From: Gemella massiliensis
GTDB taxonomy: Bacteria > Bacillota > Bacilli > Staphylococcales > Gemellaceae
NCBI RefSeq assembly: GCF_900120125.1
Contig: NZ_LT635546.1
Span: 56,442 to 113,226, forward strand
DNA length: 56,785 nucleotides
Reading direction: 5' to 3'
Part shown: positions 54,469 through 56,785 of the stretch, piece after piece
Layout of the letters: each line of letters starts with the position of its first letter
Numbering within the stretch: the stretch's first letter is position 1
Program-made: the position numbers and the translations under genes
Notes under the pieces: model-generated
What the model was told of the DNA's origin: nothing
Databases searched by the model: none
The model's input: the letters and a program-made list of their open reading frames with translations, nothing else

Positions 54469-56013
54469 ATGAATACAGTAGATTTTTATTTAAGACTTTC
54501 CTTAGAAGATGACGACTTAAAAGACGAAAGTAACAGCATTACTTCCCAAAGAGAAATCTTAAAAGACTATATCAGTTCAAGAGAAGAATTTACTGGAGTG
54601 AAGATAAGAGAACATATTGATGATGGCTATACCGGAACAAATTTTAATCGTCCTGCATTTCAAAAGATGATAGGTCTTGTGAAGAAAAATGAGATAAGAA
54701 CTATTCTTGTAAAGGATTTATCACGATTTGCAAGAGATTATATTGAATCCGGAGCATATATTGAGCAGATATTCCCTTTTATGCAGGTTCGTTTCATCTC
54801 TGTGAATGACAATTATGACAGTAATAACAATGAGAATGGAATCAGCAGTTTAGAAATTCCTTTTAAGAATCTTGTCTATGACTACTATTCCAAGGACATT
54901 TCACAAAAAATCAGTTCATCAGTAAGAGTAAGACAGGATAGAGGGTATTATTTCGGTTCAAAAGCACCGTATGGATATGTAAAAGATGAAAAAGACCATC
55001 ATCAGCTACTTGTCGATGATAGAGTGAGAAACATCATTGAAGAAGTCTTTGAAAGATACCTTAGTGGTGAAAGTATGCTTTCCATTTCTAAAGATTTTAA
55101 TCATAGAGGTGTTCTGACGCCGGCAAAACATATAGGGCTTAAAAGAGGAAGTGGAGTATGGACAGGACAGATTATTAGATATGTTTTAACACAAAGAGTT
55201 TATACAGGAGCTGTTGTTGGTGGAAAGACAAGAGTGCAGGAAGTTGGTTCTGATAATAGGAAATGGGTTGATAGCAAAGACTGGATAATTAGAGAAGATA
55301 TGCACGAAGCTATTATATCCAAAGAGGATTTTGACAAAGTGCAGGATATGCTAAACAGCAATACAAAACATATCAGCAGGGAGCGGAAGCATTTTCATAT
55401 TCTTCAAGACAAAGTCTATTGTGGTAAGTGCTATCATAAAATGACCTATACGGTTAATTATGGAAAAACAGATGGATATTGCTGTCTCTATCGGTACAAA
55501 GCAAAAGACTGTGGCTGCATGAAAGGGAAGATAAAAGCAGAAACACTGGAAGATATTGTTTCAGAAGAGATTAAACTTTATACAGAGAGTTTTCTTGAAA
55601 AAGAACAGACAAGAAAGATTGAGCATAAAGTTATGGAAAGCATTTGTGAAAGCCTGCTTGACAGGAAGAAAAGACTGGAAGCGGAAAAGCAAAAGATTCA
55701 GGTTTCCAAAATGCAGCTTTATGAAAAGCATAAACAGGACGAAATAGATAAGGAAGCATATTTATCAAAGAAAGAAGATTTAAGCAGAAAACTTAAAAAT
55801 ACAGAACAGGAAATAACCATCATTACGGACAAGATAAAAGAAAATACATCTTCAGGACATAACCTTAATGTTGATAAGCTAAGAGAAGCGGTTGCGAAAG
55901 GAGAGCTTGTTTTAGACTGGATCAACGAAGTCATAGACAGGATTTATGTTTATGATAAAGACAAGGTGGAGATTATTTGGAAATTTGAGAAAGGGAATGG
56001 AAAAGATGGATAA
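54469..56013 (+). CDS. Large serine recombinase 3
   Basis: A 514-residue serine recombinase: nucleophile Ser11 (FYLRLSLEDD), KDLSRFARDYIES, a recombinase domain, a zinc ribbon (VYCGKCYHKM...GYCCLYRYK...CGCM) and a coiled coil (about 405-470). It begins one base after the recombinase 2 stop codon with AAGGAGGAGCTGAT. Its N-terminal domain resembles recombinase 1 more than recombinase 2 (ESNSITSQREIL versus ESNSISNQRLQI). Its stop overlaps the start of the ORF6N gene. Confidence 0.92.
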   Translation: MNTVDFYLRLSLEDDDLKDESNSITSQREILKDYISSREEFTGVKIREHIDDGYTGTNFNRPAFQKMIGLVKKNEIRTILVKDLSRFARDYIESGAYIEQIFPFMQVRFISVNDNYDSNNNENGISSLEIPFKNLVYDYYSKDISQKISSSVRVRQDRGYYFGSKAPYGYVKDEKDHHQLLVDDRVRNIIEEVFERYLSGESMLSISKDFNHRGVLTPAKHIGLKRGSGVWTGQIIRYVLTQRVYTGAVVGGKTRVQEVGSDNRKWVDSKDWIIREDMHEAIISKEDFDKVQDMLNSNTKHISRERKHFHILQDKVYCGKCYHKMTYTVNYGKTDGYCCLYRYKAKDCGCMKGKIKAETLEDIVSEEIKLYTESFLEKEQTRKIEHKVMESICESLLDRKKRLEAEKQKIQVSKMQLYEKHKQDEIDKEAYLSKKEDLSRKLKNTEQEITIITDKIKENTSSGHNLNVDKLREAVAKGELVLDWINEVIDRIYVYDKDKVEIIWKFEKGNGKDG

Positions 56014-56785
56014 AAAAGACGAAATTATGCTTGTAAATCATGAATCCCTTGCAGAAAAAATTTATATTATCAGGGGGCAGAAAGTCATGCTTGACTTTGA
56101 ACTGGCAGAGATTTATGGGTATGAAACTAAAAATTTCAACAGGCAAGTCAAGAACAATATCGAGAAGTTTGAAGGCGAAGATTTTATGTTTAGGCTGACA
56201 ACTCAAGAAGTTGAAGAACTTTCAAGGTGCAAAAATTTCACCTTGAACAGAGGCACAGGACGAGGTAGTAATATTAAGTACAATCCTTATGTCTTTACAG
56301 AGCAGGGAATCTATATGCTGATGACAGTTCTTAAAGGCGATCTTGCAGTAAGACAAAGTAGAGCCTTAATACGCACTTTCAAGCAGATGAAAGACTATAT
56401 CGTAGAAAACCAAGGCTTGATTGGACAAAGAGAATTTTTACAGCTTTCCATGCAGATAACAAGTAATGTCGTAGAAATGCAGGATTTAAGACGGGATTTA
56501 ATGAATGTGGAAGATAAGGTGGCAGGATTGGTGGACAATTTAGGTAGTGTTGTGCATAAATCCGAACTTTCAGAGTTAATTCTTGACCTTAGCAATCCTC
56601 AGCTAAAATATGGATTTTTGCTTTTAAATGGAGAGCCGATTGAAGCGAACCTTGCTTATAAGGACATTTACAGCATAGCAAAAAAGAGCATTTATATTGT
56701 AGATAACTATATCGGAGTTAAGACACTGGTACTGCTGAAAGATATACCCTCATCGGTAGAAATCACTATATTTAGCGACAATGTT
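56006..56785 (+). CDS. ORF6N-domain protein (partial, runs off the window)
   Basis: The frame is open from ATG 56006 to the last base, 260 codons without a stop. The N-terminal ORF6N domain (about 10-105; KIYIIRGQKVMLDFELAEIY; NPYVFTEQGIYMLMTVLK) is found in phage antirepressor-like proteins. A helical linker follows, then a C-terminal part (DIYSIAKKSIYIVDNYIGVK) that resembles the start of a phospholipase D-like or regulatory domain, a combination common in ICE accessory genes. It overlaps recombinase 3 by eight bases, so it is probably co-expressed. The product may regulate excision or phage-defence functions; no function is proven. Confidence 0.85.
   Translation, partial: MDKKDEIMLVNHESLAEKIYIIRGQKVMLDFELAEIYGYETKNFNRQVKNNIEKFEGEDFMFRLTTQEVEELSRCKNFTLNRGTGRGSNIKYNPYVFTEQGIYMLMTVLKGDLAVRQSRALIRTFKQMKDYIVENQGLIGQREFLQLSMQITSNVVEMQDLRRDLMNVEDKVAGLVDNLGSVVHKSELSELILDLSNPQLKYGFLLLNGEPIEANLAYKDIYSIAKKSIYIVDNYIGVKTLVLLKDIPSSVEITIFSDNV

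Noticed and set aside
8571-56785. CRISPR array, prophage structural genes or rRNA/tRNA genes
   Set aside because: No regularly spaced short repeats, no capsid, tail or terminase genes and no tRNA or rRNA sequence were seen. The phage-like domains present belong to ICE regulatory proteins.

Overview
The window looks like the chromosome of a low-GC Bacillota, most like a member of the Bacilli. The CshA-like DEAD-box helicase, CinA, T-box-regulated ThrS and cyclophilin all point there, and a Gemella-like host is my best guess (inference; no 16S or other marker is present). Host genes occupy about 1-8650. About 8850 to the window end is the left and central part of an integrative conjugative element (ICE) of the Tn1549/CTn5 type. 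Its right end lies beyond the window.

Host part (1-8650): two near-identical IS1202-like insertion sequences in the same orientation (1-1334 and 4311-5643) flank the helicase and cinA genes. The second copy is bounded by a 26-27 bp direct repeat and sits just upstream of the promoter and T-box leader of thrS. A cyclophilin gene and a strong terminator follow. Next is the 5' remnant of an IS200-type element (about 8660-8846) whose tnpA is cut after 13 codons. The ICE begins at that cut.

ICE backbone (8850-38350): a CD1845-like membrane protein, a DUF6017 replication-initiator-like protein, a DUF3801/PcfB-like protein, a BRO/KilAC antirepressor-like protein, the VirD4 coupling protein, SSB, the Maff2 pilin-like protein, a VirB6-like protein, PrgI (VirB3-like), the VirB4 ATPase, a VirB1-like NlpC/P60 hydrolase, DUF4315 and DUF4366 proteins, topoisomerase III and a giant (about 3,039 aa) methylase-helicase. 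The giant gene is interrupted by a 2.8 kb group II intron with an RT-maturase-HNH protein, inserted just after the codons for the DEAH motif. A second, out-of-frame gene resembling TnpV appears to be embedded in the linker-coding part of the giant gene (24400-24810). An SSB-like fusion protein, a relaxase, a MobC-like protein and an oriT-like hairpin region complete the transfer module.

Cargo (38350-49760), visibly more AT-rich than the backbone: a five-gene nickel/oligopeptide-type ABC importer, an AraC-family regulator, a divergently transcribed pair of exporter-fold ABC half-transporters (YbtP/YbtQ-like arrangement) and a MATE transporter. Together they suggest acquisition of a metal, metallophore or peptide from the environment, because no biosynthetic genes are present. 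This is inference.

Regulation and integration (49780-56785): a sigma-like helix-turn-helix regulator, a small TnpW-like protein, three tandem intact large serine recombinases, and an ORF6N-domain protein that runs off the end. A sequence block in the leader of the first recombinase recurs, inverted, at the left end of the element.
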